This document shows, in pieces, positions 1 through 8,492 of a DNA stretch of 64,000 bases. A program made the position numbers and the translations under genes. This stretch comes from Rhodococcus gordoniae. Lineage in GTDB: Bacteria > Actinomycetota > Actinomycetes > Mycobacteriales > Mycobacteriaceae. Each line of letters begins with the position of its first letter. Position 1 is the first letter of the stretch. Where the stretch lies: NCBI RefSeq assembly GCF_001646655.1, contig NZ_LPZN01000032.1, forward strand, positions 1 through 64,000, read 5' to 3'. Below the pieces are notes generated by a model, which saw only the letters and a program-made list of their open reading frames with translations, did not search any database and was not told where the DNA came from.

Positions 1-23
1 GGGGGGGGGAAGGCGCAGGTAGA

Positions 24-443
24 TCAGTCGGCGGTCCTCTTGCGTGGCCGGCCGCGCCGCACCGCCTTCTTGATCGGGGCTTTCGGACGCGAAGTGGTGT
101 GCGGCGGTTCGTCCTCCTCCTCTTCGTCCTCGTCTTCGCCTTCGTCCTCGTCCTTGCTCTCGTCCCTCTCGCTCTCCTCTTCGTCCGCATCCGAATCTTC
201 TTCCGAACTCTCGGAAGGGGTGTCGCTCCAGCTGAATTCGATTTCGATCTCGACTTCGTCTCCGTCCACCTCGATCTCGAGTTCCCATCGGAGCCGGTCG
301 GGGACATCGACCGAAATCGAGCCTCCGTCCGAGTCCAGGTCCACTTCGGATCCCGTCGCCAGGGCGCGTCCGAGTGCAATCAACCGCTCGGAAACCTGTT
401 TGCGGGAGAGTTGAGATTTCTGCTTGATTTCCAGCTTCGGCAC
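24..443 (-). CDS. amphi-Trp domain protein with acidic/basic charged tail
   Basis: The first 65 or so residues match the short amphi-Trp domain: a basic start (PKLEIKQKSQ), an amphipathic helix (LSRKQVSERLIALGRAL), then beta strands ending in RWELEIEVDGDEVEIEIEFSW. The family's role is unknown. The rest is low-complexity: a long Glu/Asp/Ser stretch, then a basic end with an AT-hook-like RRGRPRKR, which suggests DNA or RNA contact. I place the start at the GTG at 443, because AGGAG lies 5 bases before it; an in-frame ATG at 473 has no ribosome site. The protein is then 139 residues. It is transcribed away from the AtuA operon and its stop lies 24 bases from the window edge. Confidence 0.8.
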   Translation of the reverse strand: MPKLEIKQKSQLSRKQVSERLIALGRALATGSEVDLDSDGGSISVDVPDRLRWELEIEVDGDEVEIEIEFSWSDTPSESSEEDSDADEEESERDESKDEDEGEDEDEEEEDEPPHTTSRPKAPIKKAVRRGRPRKRTAD

Positions 444-748
444 AGCGACTCCTGACCTCGGTGCAGTATGCATCTACGGTATCTGCCCCGGTGGGGGTAG
501 GTGTTGTGAACGAGACGTCTCGGCGACGAGTTCGTGCAGTGGGAAAGATCGAATTCGCCGGGTATCCCGACGTGCTCGCCGCAACCGCTTCCGGGCGCGG
601 GTAGCGACCATGCGCCCAGGGCAAAACAATCACGATTGCTTGCTTTGAGGGCGATGACATGTGACGCTGACCGCATGATGGAGTTGCCGCGACTATCGAG
701 TCGGACATATTCGTCGCCGACAGGGCGTCCGGTCCAGGAGGGGACCGC
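444..748. other. 305-base intergenic region between divergent genes
   Basis: I find no supported gene here; the short reading frames lack a ribosome site and family resemblance. The gap must hold the promoters of the amphi-Trp gene and of the AtuA operon. Two short palindromes stand out: CGAGACGTCTCG at 511-522 (perfect, 12 bases) and CAATCACGATTG at 627-638, flanked by CAAA on the left and TTTG on the right in an AT-richer patch. Either could be a regulator site. No regulator gene adjoins this operon. The ribosome site of the AtuA-like gene (CCAGGAGGGGA) closes the region. Confidence 0.5.
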
Positions 749-2464
749 GTGAGCAATCCTGTGCGTATCGGCAATTGCTCCGGCTTCTACGGCGATCGTC
801 TGTCTGCGATGCGCGAGATGCTCGAAGGCGGGGAACTCGACTATCTGACCGGTGACTACCTTGCCGAACTCACGATGCTCATCCTCGGTCGTGACCGTCT
901 GAAGGATCCGGGTCTCGGCTACGCCAAGACGTTCCTGCGGCAGGCCGAGGACTGTATGGGCCTCGCCCTCGACAAGGGGGTGCGGATCGTCGCGAACGCC
1001 GGTGGGCTCAATCCCGCAGGCCTGGCCGCGGCGCTACGCACGGTTGCGGATCGGCTCGGCCTGTCACCGCGCATCGCCCACGTCGAGGGCGACGATCTCG
1101 TCGCCCGCATCGACGAGTTCGGTTTCGCCGCCGACCCCCGCCCGCTCACCGCCAACGCCTATCTCGGTGCGTGGGGCATCGCCCGGTGTCTCGAGGCCGG
1201 AGCCGACATCGTCGTGACCGGGCGCGTGACCGACGCGTCCGTGATCGTCGGTCCCGCCGCCGCTCACTTCGGCTGGGCACCCGATGACTTCGATGCACTT
1301 GCAGGTGCCGTCGTCGCCGGGCACGTCATCGAATGCGGTACCCAGGCCACCGGCGGAAACTACGCATTCTTCACCGAACTCGACGATCTCGTCCGCCCCG
1401 GATTTCCCATCGCCGAGATCGAGGCCGATGGAGCGGCCACCATCACCAAACACCCGGGCACCGGAGGAGCCGTGACCGTCGGCACGGTCACCGCGCAACT
1501 GCTGTACGAGGTGGCGGGCGGACGGTACGCGAACCCCGACGTCACCGCGCGCATCGACACCGCCCGGCTGAGCCTGCACGCACCCGATCGTGTCCGCATC
1601 ACAGGAGTGAGGGGCGAGCCGCCCCCGCCGACGCTGAAGGTGTGCCTCAACGCGCTCGCCGGGTTCTACAACGAGGTCGTCTTCGTCCTGACCGGATTGG
1701 ACATCGACGCGAAGGCGCACTTGGTGCGATCGCAGATGGAATCGAACCTGCCCAGGCGGCCTGCCGAACTCGAGTGGATCCTCGCTCGCACCGATCATGC
1801 CGATGCCGATACGGAGGAGACCGCGAGTGCGCTGCTGCGCTGTACTGCACGTGATCCCGATCCGGACGTCGTCGGACGCGCCTTCACCTCCACGGCGGTC
1901 GAATTCGCCCTCGCCGGATATCCCGGTTTCTTCGTCACCGCTCCGCCCGGTCCGGGCACCGCCTACGGTGTCTACACGGCCGAGTACGTCGAGGCGACAC
2001 GCGTGCCGCATGTCGCGGTGCTGCCCGACGGCACCCGCCTCGACATTCCGGTCGCGGCGGTCACCCGTGTCCTCGAGCCGTTGCCGGACCCGGGTGTGCC
2101 CGCGCCGTTGCCGCCCGGACCGACTCGCCGCGTTCCGCTCGGCACGCTCGCCGGGGCCCGCAGCGGCGACAAGGGCGGTGATGCCAATATCGGAGTATGG
2201 GTCCGATCCGACGACGAATGGCGTTGGCTCGCACATTTCCTCACCGTCGACGCTGTGAAGGATCTGCTTCCCGAAATCGAGCCCCTGTCCGTCACGCGGC
2301 ATCTGCTCCCGAACCTGCGGGCCGTGAACTTCGTGATCGAGGGCATCCTCGGCCGTGGCGTCGCTTCGCGCAACCGATTCGACCCGCAGGCCAAGGGACT
2401 CGGTGAATGGTTGCGCGCCCGATACCTCGACATTCCCACCGTCCTCCTGGAGAAGCGCACGTGA
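749..2464 (+). CDS. AtuA-like (DUF1446) acyclic terpene utilisation protein
   Basis: This 571-residue protein has the AtuA family layout. A large N-terminal domain opens with VRIGNCSGFYGDRLSAM and includes LDYLTGDYLAELTM and a GGLNP segment. A C-terminal domain of about 110 residues starts at the family's GARSGDKGGDANIG motif (about residue 470). AtuA is needed for citronellol/geraniol growth in Pseudomonas; its exact reaction is not settled. The GTG start has AGGAGG about 8 bases upstream. It leads an operon with both carboxylase subunits and a hydratase, the same partners as in the atu and related liu-type clusters. Terpenoid use is therefore likely, but other branched acyl-CoA substrates are possible. 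Confidence 0.85.
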   Translation: MSNPVRIGNCSGFYGDRLSAMREMLEGGELDYLTGDYLAELTMLILGRDRLKDPGLGYAKTFLRQAEDCMGLALDKGVRIVANAGGLNPAGLAAALRTVADRLGLSPRIAHVEGDDLVARIDEFGFAADPRPLTANAYLGAWGIARCLEAGADIVVTGRVTDASVIVGPAAAHFGWAPDDFDALAGAVVAGHVIECGTQATGGNYAFFTELDDLVRPGFPIAEIEADGAATITKHPGTGGAVTVGTVTAQLLYEVAGGRYANPDVTARIDTARLSLHAPDRVRITGVRGEPPPPTLKVCLNALAGFYNEVVFVLTGLDIDAKAHLVRSQMESNLPRRPAELEWILARTDHADADTEETASALLRCTARDPDPDVVGRAFTSTAVEFALAGYPGFFVTAPPGPGTAYGVYTAEYVEATRVPHVAVLPDGTRLDIPVAAVTRVLEPLPDPGVPAPLPPGPTRRVPLGTLAGARSGDKGGDANIGVWVRSDDEWRWLAHFLTVDAVKDLLPEIEPLSVTRHLLPNLRAVNFVIEGILGRGVASRNRFDPQAKGLGEWLRARYLDIPTVLLEKRT

Positions 2465-4059
2465 GCATATTGATCTCGACCCTCGACCGCGGTTCCACGG
2501 AATACGGCGCGGCCGCCGACACGATGCGCGCTCGCCTGGCCGACCTCGACGCCGAACACGCCAAGGCCCTCGCCGGCGGTGGTGAGAAGTACGTCCGCCG
2601 ACACCACGATCGAGGCAAGTTGCTCGCGCGGGAGCGCATCGAATTGCTCCTCGACCGCGACTCGCCGTTTCTCGAACTGTCGCCGCTCGCCGCCTGGGGC
2701 ACCGACTTTCCCGTCGGCGGCAGTGTCGTCACAGGTATCGGCGTGGTCGAAGGCGTCGAATGTGTCATCGTGGCCAACGACCCCACCGTGCGCGGCGGCA
2801 CCAGCAATCCGTGGACGTTGCGTAAGACCTTGCGTGCCGACGACATCGCCCTGCAGAACCGGATGCCGCTGATATCCCTCGTCGAATCGGGCGGTGCGGA
2901 TCTGCCCACGCAGAAGGAGGTGTTCATCCCCGGCGGACGGCTCTTCCGTGATCTGACCCGGTTGTCGGCGGCGGGCATCCCCACCATCGCGCTGGTGTTC
3001 GGCAATTCGACCGCCGGCGGCGCATACATTCCCGGCATGTCCGACCACGTGGTGATGATCGAGAACCGGTCGAAGGTATTCCTCGCCGGACCGCCTCTGG
3101 TGAAGATGGCCACCGGTGAGGAATCCGACGACGAGTCGCTCGGCGGTGCCGAAATGCACGCGCGTATCTCGGGTCTGGCCGACCACTTCGCCGTCGACGA
3201 ACAGGACGCGGTGCGCCTCGGGCGCAGCATCGTGCGGCGTCTCAACCACCGCAAGGCCGGTCCGGCGCCCCGTACCGGGGTACGCGAACCCCGGTACGAC
3301 TCCGAGGAGTTGCTCGGGATCGTCCCCGAGGATCTCCGGCAGCCCTTCGATCCGCGAGAAGTCATCGCCCGTATCGTCGACGATTCCGACTTCGACGAGT
3401 TCAAACCGCTGTACGGGTCCTCGCTCGTGACCGGTTGGGCACAGGTGCACGGCTATCCGATCGGGATTCTCGCCAACGCACGCGGTGTGTTGTTCAACGA
3501 GGAATCGCAGAAGGCAACACAGTTCATCCAACTCGCCAACCGCGCCGACACCCCGTTGTTGTTCCTGCACAACACCACCGGGTACATGGTGGGCCGGGAG
3601 TACGAGGAACGCGGCATGATCAAACACGGGGCGATGATGATCAACGCGGTCGCCAATTCCACGGTGCCGCATATCTCCGTTCTGCTCGGTGCGTCCTACG
3701 GCGCCGGCCACTACGGCATGTGCGGGCGGGCATTCGATCCGCGGTTCCTGTTCGCGTGGCCCAGCGCCAAATCCGCGGTCATGGGCGGTGCCCAGCTGGC
3801 CGGGGTCGTTTCCCTCGTCGGACGCGCGGCCGCGCAGGCGCGTGGACAGGATTTCGACGAAGCCGCCGACGAGGCGATGCGCGCGGCCGTCGAGAACCAG
3901 ATCGAAGCCGAATCGCTGCCGATGTTCCTGTCCGGTCGTCTCTACGACGACGGCATCATCGACCCACGCGATACCCGTACTGTGCTGGGACTGTGCCTAT
4001 CGGCTGTTGCCACCGCCCCGATCAGCGGCGCCGAATCCTTCGGCGTCTTCCGGATGTGA
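2461..4059 (+). CDS. acyl-CoA carboxylase beta (carboxyltransferase) subunit
   Basis: A 532-residue carboxyltransferase of the 3-methylcrotonyl-CoA/geranyl-CoA carboxylase type. It moves the carboxyl group from biotin to the gamma carbon of an unsaturated acyl-CoA. Typical segments are HHDRGKLLARERIELLLD near the N-terminus, ANDPTVRGG, the oxyanion-type glycines in GNSTAGGAYIPGM, and GASYGAGHYGMCGRAFDPRF in the C-terminal half. I start at the GTG at 2461, which overlaps the stop of the AtuA-like gene by 4 bases (GTGA); an in-frame ATG at 2407 would lie deep inside that gene. Sequence alone does not separate geranyl-CoA from methylcrotonyl-CoA use; the AtuA neighbour favours the former. Confidence 0.9.
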   Translation: MSILISTLDRGSTEYGAAADTMRARLADLDAEHAKALAGGGEKYVRRHHDRGKLLARERIELLLDRDSPFLELSPLAAWGTDFPVGGSVVTGIGVVEGVECVIVANDPTVRGGTSNPWTLRKTLRADDIALQNRMPLISLVESGGADLPTQKEVFIPGGRLFRDLTRLSAAGIPTIALVFGNSTAGGAYIPGMSDHVVMIENRSKVFLAGPPLVKMATGEESDDESLGGAEMHARISGLADHFAVDEQDAVRLGRSIVRRLNHRKAGPAPRTGVREPRYDSEELLGIVPEDLRQPFDPREVIARIVDDSDFDEFKPLYGSSLVTGWAQVHGYPIGILANARGVLFNEESQKATQFIQLANRADTPLLFLHNTTGYMVGREYEERGMIKHGAMMINAVANSTVPHISVLLGASYGAGHYGMCGRAFDPRFLFAWPSAKSAVMGGAQLAGVVSLVGRAAAQARGQDFDEAADEAMRAAVENQIEAESLPMFLSGRLYDDGIIDPRDTRTVLGLCLSAVATAPISGAESFGVFRM

Positions 4060-4066
4060 GGTTCCC

Positions 4067-6082
4067 GTGACCGAATCGACCATCACCACCGTGCTCGTGG
4101 CGAATCGCGGGGAGATCGCCCGCCGCGTGTTCGCCTCGTGCCGCCGGGCCGGTCTCGGCGCGATCGCCGTGTTCTCCGATGCCGACGCGAACAGTCCGCA
4201 CGTGCGCGATGCCGATGCCGCTGTGCGACTTCCGGGAGTCTCTCCCGCCGAGACCTACCTCGACGGGAAGAAGATCGTCGCGGCTGCACTGGCCGCGGGT
4301 GCCGACGCGGTTCACCCGGGCTACGGATTCTTGTCCGAGAACGCCGGATTCGCACGTGCGGTGCTCGAGGCGGGGCTGATCTGGATCGGACCACGCCCGG
4401 AGTCGATCGAACGGATGGGCTCGAAGGTCGAAGCCAAGAAGATCATGGCCGACGCGGGTGTCCCCGTTCTCGCCGAACTCGACCCCGCCGACATCACCGA
4501 CGCCGACCTCCCGGTGCTCGTCAAGGCGTCCGCAGGCGGCGGAGGACGCGGAATGCGGGTGGTGCGCACGCTCGACGACCTGCCGCGGCAACTCGAGGCG
4601 GCCCGCCGGGAGGCGGCGTCGGCGTTCGGCGACCCCACGGTGTTCTGCGAGCGTTATCTCGAGAACGGACGACATATCGAGGTCCAGGTCCTCGCGGACC
4701 GGCACGGCACGGTGTGGGCGGTGGGTGAACGTGAATGCTCGATCCAACGACGCCACCAGAAGGTGATCGAGGAAGCACCGTCGCCGCTCGTCGACGCGAT
4801 CGACGGGATGCGCCGGCGCCTGTTCGATGCCGCTCACCGCGCCGCACAGGCCATCGGTTACGAGGGCGCCGGCACCGTCGAGTTCCTCGCGGACCGCTCC
4901 GGGCAGTTCCACTTCCTGGAGATGAATACACGCCTGCAGGTCGAGCATCCCGTCACCGAATGTACGACCGGACTCGATCTCGTCGACCTGCAGATCCGCA
5001 TCGCCGACGGCGACCGCCTCGACCCCGAACCTCCACCTGTACAAGGTCATTCCGTGGAGGCCAGGCTCTACGCCGAGGACCCGGCCCGGGACTGGCAACC
5101 GCAGTCCGGCACCCTGCACCGTTTAGCGTTGCCGCACGAGGCACGTGAGTTCGACGTGCTCCGGCAGCCCGGTGTGCGCGTCGATTCGGGTGTCGTCGCG
5201 GGAACGGAGGTCGGGGTCCACTACGACGCGATGCTCGCCAAGGTCATCTCGTACGCGCCGACCCGCGACCACGCGGTGCGTCTGCTGGCGTCGACGTTGG
5301 CACGCACCGAGATTCACGGCATCGTCACCAACCGCGATCTCCTCGTCGCGGTGCTGCGACATCCCGCCTTCGGTGCGGGAGAGACCGACACCGCCTTCTT
5401 CGACACCCACGGACTCGCGGAACTGTCGGCCCCGCTCGCCTCCCCGCACGCGGAAGCGGTGTCCGCGATCGCAGCCGCTCTGGCGGAGTCGGCCGGCAAC
5501 CGCGCTGCCGCCACGGTGAATAGGGGCCTGCCCTCGGGATGGCGGAATCTGCCCTCCCAGCCGCAGCTCACGCGTTTCACCGGCGTGCACGGCGACCACG
5601 AGGTGCGCTACCGGATCACGCGTGACGGGGCATACGTCGACGGCCGTGGCGACCTCCGTGTCGTCGAGTTCGCACCGGAGCGGGTGGTCCTGGACGTCGA
5701 CGGTGTCCGCCGGCATGTCGCGGTGACGCGGTACGGCGACGCGGTGCACGTCGATTCGTCGCTCGGACCGGTGCGCCTGACCGCCGTCCCGCGCTTCGTC
5801 GACCCCACGGCCCGGATAGCCGCCGGATCACTGCTCGCACCCATGCCGGGATCGGTGATCCGGCTCGGTGCTGCCGTCGGCGATGCGGTCGAAGCGGGCC
5901 GGCCGCTCGTGTGGCTCGACGCGATGAAGATGGAGCACACCGTCACCGCACCCGCCGCCGGCACCCTCACGGCACTTGGGGTTGAGGTCGGAGATCAGGT
6001 CGCCGTCGGTACCGTCCTCGCCGTGGTCACGCCGCACGACGACGCGCCGTCCGACAGTCCCGGCCCGGAAGGCAGACCATGA
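4067..6082 (+). CDS. acyl-CoA carboxylase alpha subunit (biotin carboxylase + biotin carrier)
   Basis: A 671-residue alpha subunit that carboxylates its own biotin with ATP and bicarbonate and pairs with the beta subunit upstream. Domains in order: the biotin carboxylase N-terminal part (TVLVANRGEIARRVF), ATP-grasp with the glycine loop KASAGGGGRGMRVV, FLEMNTRLQVEHPVTE, the biotin carboxylase C-terminal domain, a linker domain, and a biotin carrier domain with the attachment motif AMKMEH (lysine about 621). The GTG start at 4067 lies 7 bases after the beta gene's stop, with GAGG in between. Length matches methylcrotonyl/geranyl-CoA carboxylase alpha chains. Confidence 0.92.
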   Translation: MTESTITTVLVANRGEIARRVFASCRRAGLGAIAVFSDADANSPHVRDADAAVRLPGVSPAETYLDGKKIVAAALAAGADAVHPGYGFLSENAGFARAVLEAGLIWIGPRPESIERMGSKVEAKKIMADAGVPVLAELDPADITDADLPVLVKASAGGGGRGMRVVRTLDDLPRQLEAARREAASAFGDPTVFCERYLENGRHIEVQVLADRHGTVWAVGERECSIQRRHQKVIEEAPSPLVDAIDGMRRRLFDAAHRAAQAIGYEGAGTVEFLADRSGQFHFLEMNTRLQVEHPVTECTTGLDLVDLQIRIADGDRLDPEPPPVQGHSVEARLYAEDPARDWQPQSGTLHRLALPHEAREFDVLRQPGVRVDSGVVAGTEVGVHYDAMLAKVISYAPTRDHAVRLLASTLARTEIHGIVTNRDLLVAVLRHPAFGAGETDTAFFDTHGLAELSAPLASPHAEAVSAIAAALAESAGNRAAATVNRGLPSGWRNLPSQPQLTRFTGVHGDHEVRYRITRDGAYVDGRGDLRVVEFAPERVVLDVDGVRRHVAVTRYGDAVHVDSSLGPVRLTAVPRFVDPTARIAAGSLLAPMPGSVIRLGAAVGDAVEAGRPLVWLDAMKMEHTVTAPAAGTLTALGVEVGDQVAVGTVLAVVTPHDDAPSDSPGPEGRP

Positions 6083-6101
6083 GCGTTATTCAGGAGCCGT
6101 C

Positions 6102-6881
6102 ATGACCGAACCGAACCCCGTGGTGGTGCACTACGACGTCGACCACGGCGTCGCGACACTGACCTTCGACTCCCCGCACAACCGCAACGCCCTGTCCGCC
6201 TCGCTGCTGACACAACTGAGCCACGGACTCGATGCCGCGGCCACCGACCCTGATATCCGCGCGGTCGTCCTCACCCACACCGGTGGAACATTCTGTGCCG
6301 GAGCAGATCTGAGTGGATCCTCCGGATCTGCGCAGGAGGCGGCTTCCGCCCGCACCCGGGACATGACCGCGTTGCTGCGGCAGATCCTGGAACTGCCCAA
6401 ACCGGTCCTCGCTCGTATCGACGGGCACGTCCGCGCCGGTGGTATGGGCCTGATCGGAGCCTGCGACATCGTCGTGGCCGGCCCCGAGTCGACGTTCGCC
6501 CTCACGGAAGCACGGCTCGGTCTGGCCGCCTCGATCATCTCCTTGACCGTACTTCCACGACTGTCCTCGCGTGCGGCAGCACGGTACTTCCTGACCGGCG
6601 AACGGTTCGGCCCGGAGGAGGCGTGCTCCGAGGGTCTCGTCACCGTCTCGACAGGGGATACCGGAACTGCCGTCGCGGAACTGCTCGCGGAGATCCGTGC
6701 ATGCTCACCGCAGGGTCTGGCCGAATCGAAACGTCTCGTCACAGAGCGGATCCTCGCGGACTTCGATCGCTACGGAGACGACCTGGCAGCGCGTTCGGCC
6801 CGGTTGTTCGGTTCCGAGGAAGCGGTGGAAGGGATGACGGCGTTCCTGCAGAAGCGGTCCCCGTGGTGGGCCGACCGGTGA
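6102..6881 (+). CDS. enoyl-CoA hydratase/isomerase family protein
   Basis: A 259-residue crotonase-fold protein. Visible features are the CoA/oxyanion loop GTFCAGADLSG, the GHVRAGGMGLIGACDIVVAG segment, and FALTEARLGL with one of the two usual catalytic glutamates; the second position is not obviously a glutamate (AASIISL). In the atu pathway the hydratase AtuE acts on isohexenylglutaconyl-CoA, the carboxylase product, so this gene is well placed for that step. The ATG at 6102 follows AGGAG (6092-6096) and lies 19 bases after the alpha subunit. It is the last gene of the tight operon; about 130 bases separate it from the aldehyde dehydrogenase. Confidence 0.85.
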   Translation: MTEPNPVVVHYDVDHGVATLTFDSPHNRNALSASLLTQLSHGLDAAATDPDIRAVVLTHTGGTFCAGADLSGSSGSAQEAASARTRDMTALLRQILELPKPVLARIDGHVRAGGMGLIGACDIVVAGPESTFALTEARLGLAASIISLTVLPRLSSRAAARYFLTGERFGPEEACSEGLVTVSTGDTGTAVAELLAEIRACSPQGLAESKRLVTERILADFDRYGDDLAARSARLFGSEEAVEGMTAFLQKRSPWWADR

Positions 6882-6988
6882 GAACGCGACACGCACGGGG
6901 GCCGTTCGAATTCGCGGTGGTCGGCGTGTGCGGTCCGTTGTCGCTCGATCTACGTGGGTCCCGGTGAGCGGGAATCGGCGCGTAGGAC

Positions 6989-7004
6989 TGTGATTCGCAT
7001 CATA
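6989..7004. promoter_or_regulatory. weak CRP/GlxR-like site upstream of the aldehyde dehydrogenase
   Basis: TGTGA-TTCGCA-TCATA resembles the TGTGA-N6-TCACA consensus of CRP-family regulators, with one mismatch in each right-hand position pair that matters (TCATA for TCACA). It ends 11 bases before the aldehyde dehydrogenase ATG, so it could overlap a leader or act as a repressor site. The call is tentative. Confidence 0.3.
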
Positions 7005-7015
7005 GCGTCCGCCGC

Positions 7016-8446
7016 ATGACCATCGTGACCAGCGCCGATCCCGTTCTCGGCGAGTTGCTCGAGAAGCAGCGCCGACAGTTCCGTGCACAACGCACCAGCA
7101 CGGCCGTGCAACGACGAGAGCGGATCCAGAGCGTGATCGACATGCTCGTCGCCCGCACGGACGAGATCGTGGACGCGATCGACGCCGACTTCGGTGGACG
7201 CCATCCCGGCTATTCCACGACCAATGATGTGCTCGGTTCGCTCTCGGCCCTGAAGTACGCACGCGACCACCTCGAAGAATGGATGCGGCCGCAGCAGCGA
7301 GCCCCCTTCTCGCCGTACGACCAGCTGGGTGCGACCGCCTCGGTTCACTATCAACCCAAGGGATCGGTCGCGATCATCGGCACCTGGAACGCCCCGGTGT
7401 TCACTCTTCTCGCCCCGCTGGCCGGGGTCCTGGCCGCAGGCAATCGCGCCGTTCTCAAACCGTCCGAGATCGTGCCGCGCACATCCCGGGCACTGGCGGA
7501 CGCCGCGGCGGAATTCCTGGATCCCGCCGACGTCGCGGTGGTCACCGGTGGACCGGATGTCGCGAAGGCGCTGACCTCCCTTCCGTTCGACCACATCGTG
7601 TTCACCGGCGGGGAAGCGGCCGGGCGCTCGGTGATGGCGAACGCGGCCCTCAATCTCGTACCCGTCACCCTCGAACTCGGGGGCAAGTCTCCGGTGATCG
7701 TCGGCCGTTCCGCGGACATCGCGACGGCTGCCTACCGGATCGCGGTCGGCAAGTCGATCAACAGCGGTCAGCTGTGTGTCGGTCCCGACACCGTCCACGT
7801 GCCGGCCGAGATGCTCGAATCGTTCCTCGACGTCGTGTGCGGGACCTACCGGGAACTGTTCCCGACCATCGCCGGCAATCCGGACGTCACCGCGATCGTC
7901 GACGACCGGCACGCGGCCCGCATCGACGGATATGTCCGTCAGGCACAGGAACTCGGAGCGAGGATCGTGGTGGCACCGGACGAGCCCGTCGCCATCGCCG
8001 AACGCCGCCGCCCGCTCCGCATCGTGATCGACCCGCCGGAGTCCGCAGCCGTCTCACAGGAGGAGATCTTCGGCCCGGTCATGGTCGTACGCACGTACGA
8101 CGACCTCGGACAGGTGCTGGGCACGATCAATTCCGGTCGGAAGCCGCTCGCGCTCTACTACTTCGGGCAGGACGACGAGGAACGACGGTGCGTCCTCGAA
8201 TGCACCACCTCGGGCGGCGTCACCATCAACGACATCGCGATGCATCCGGGCATGCTCGATGCGCCCTTCGGCGGGGTCGGGGCATCCGGGATGGGGCACT
8301 ACAACGGCCTGGAGGGATTCCTCGAATTCAGTCATGCCAGAACAATTTTCGTTTCTCCCGACTACGACCCCCGGCGTGAATGGGGGACGTTGCCGCCCTA
8401 CGCGGACGGTTACAGAGCCGGAATGTCCGCCCAGGTGACGCCGTGA
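7016..8446 (+). CDS. aldehyde dehydrogenase (coniferyl-aldehyde dehydrogenase-like)
   Basis: A 476-residue NAD(P)-dependent aldehyde dehydrogenase. Signatures include IGTWNAPVFTLLAPLAGVLAAGN (cofactor entry), VPVTLELGGKSPVIV with the general-base glutamate near residue 220, and INSGQLCVGPD with the catalytic cysteine near residue 254. The shorter length and the QEEIFGPVMVVRTYDDLGQV and FGGVGASGMGHYNG segments place it with the coniferyl-aldehyde/fatty-aldehyde type rather than betaine-aldehyde enzymes. With the alcohol dehydrogenase 46 bases downstream it could turn an alcohol into an acid. That would feed the AtuA/carboxylase operon if the substrate is a terpenol. Confidence 0.88.
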   Translation: MTIVTSADPVLGELLEKQRRQFRAQRTSTAVQRRERIQSVIDMLVARTDEIVDAIDADFGGRHPGYSTTNDVLGSLSALKYARDHLEEWMRPQQRAPFSPYDQLGATASVHYQPKGSVAIIGTWNAPVFTLLAPLAGVLAAGNRAVLKPSEIVPRTSRALADAAAEFLDPADVAVVTGGPDVAKALTSLPFDHIVFTGGEAAGRSVMANAALNLVPVTLELGGKSPVIVGRSADIATAAYRIAVGKSINSGQLCVGPDTVHVPAEMLESFLDVVCGTYRELFPTIAGNPDVTAIVDDRHAARIDGYVRQAQELGARIVVAPDEPVAIAERRRPLRIVIDPPESAAVSQEEIFGPVMVVRTYDDLGQVLGTINSGRKPLALYYFGQDDEERRCVLECTTSGGVTINDIAMHPGMLDAPFGGVGASGMGHYNGLEGFLEFSHARTIFVSPDYDPRREWGTLPPYADGYRAGMSAQVTP

Positions 8447-8492
8447 TTTCGCCGTTGCTGTCCCGTCCTTCGATGCCTTCAGGAGAAAACCG

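Noticed and set aside
40-414. Serine-rich open frame on the plus strand
   Set aside because: It is the mirror of the acidic tail of the amphi-Trp gene; the minus-strand frame has the recognisable domain and ribosome site.
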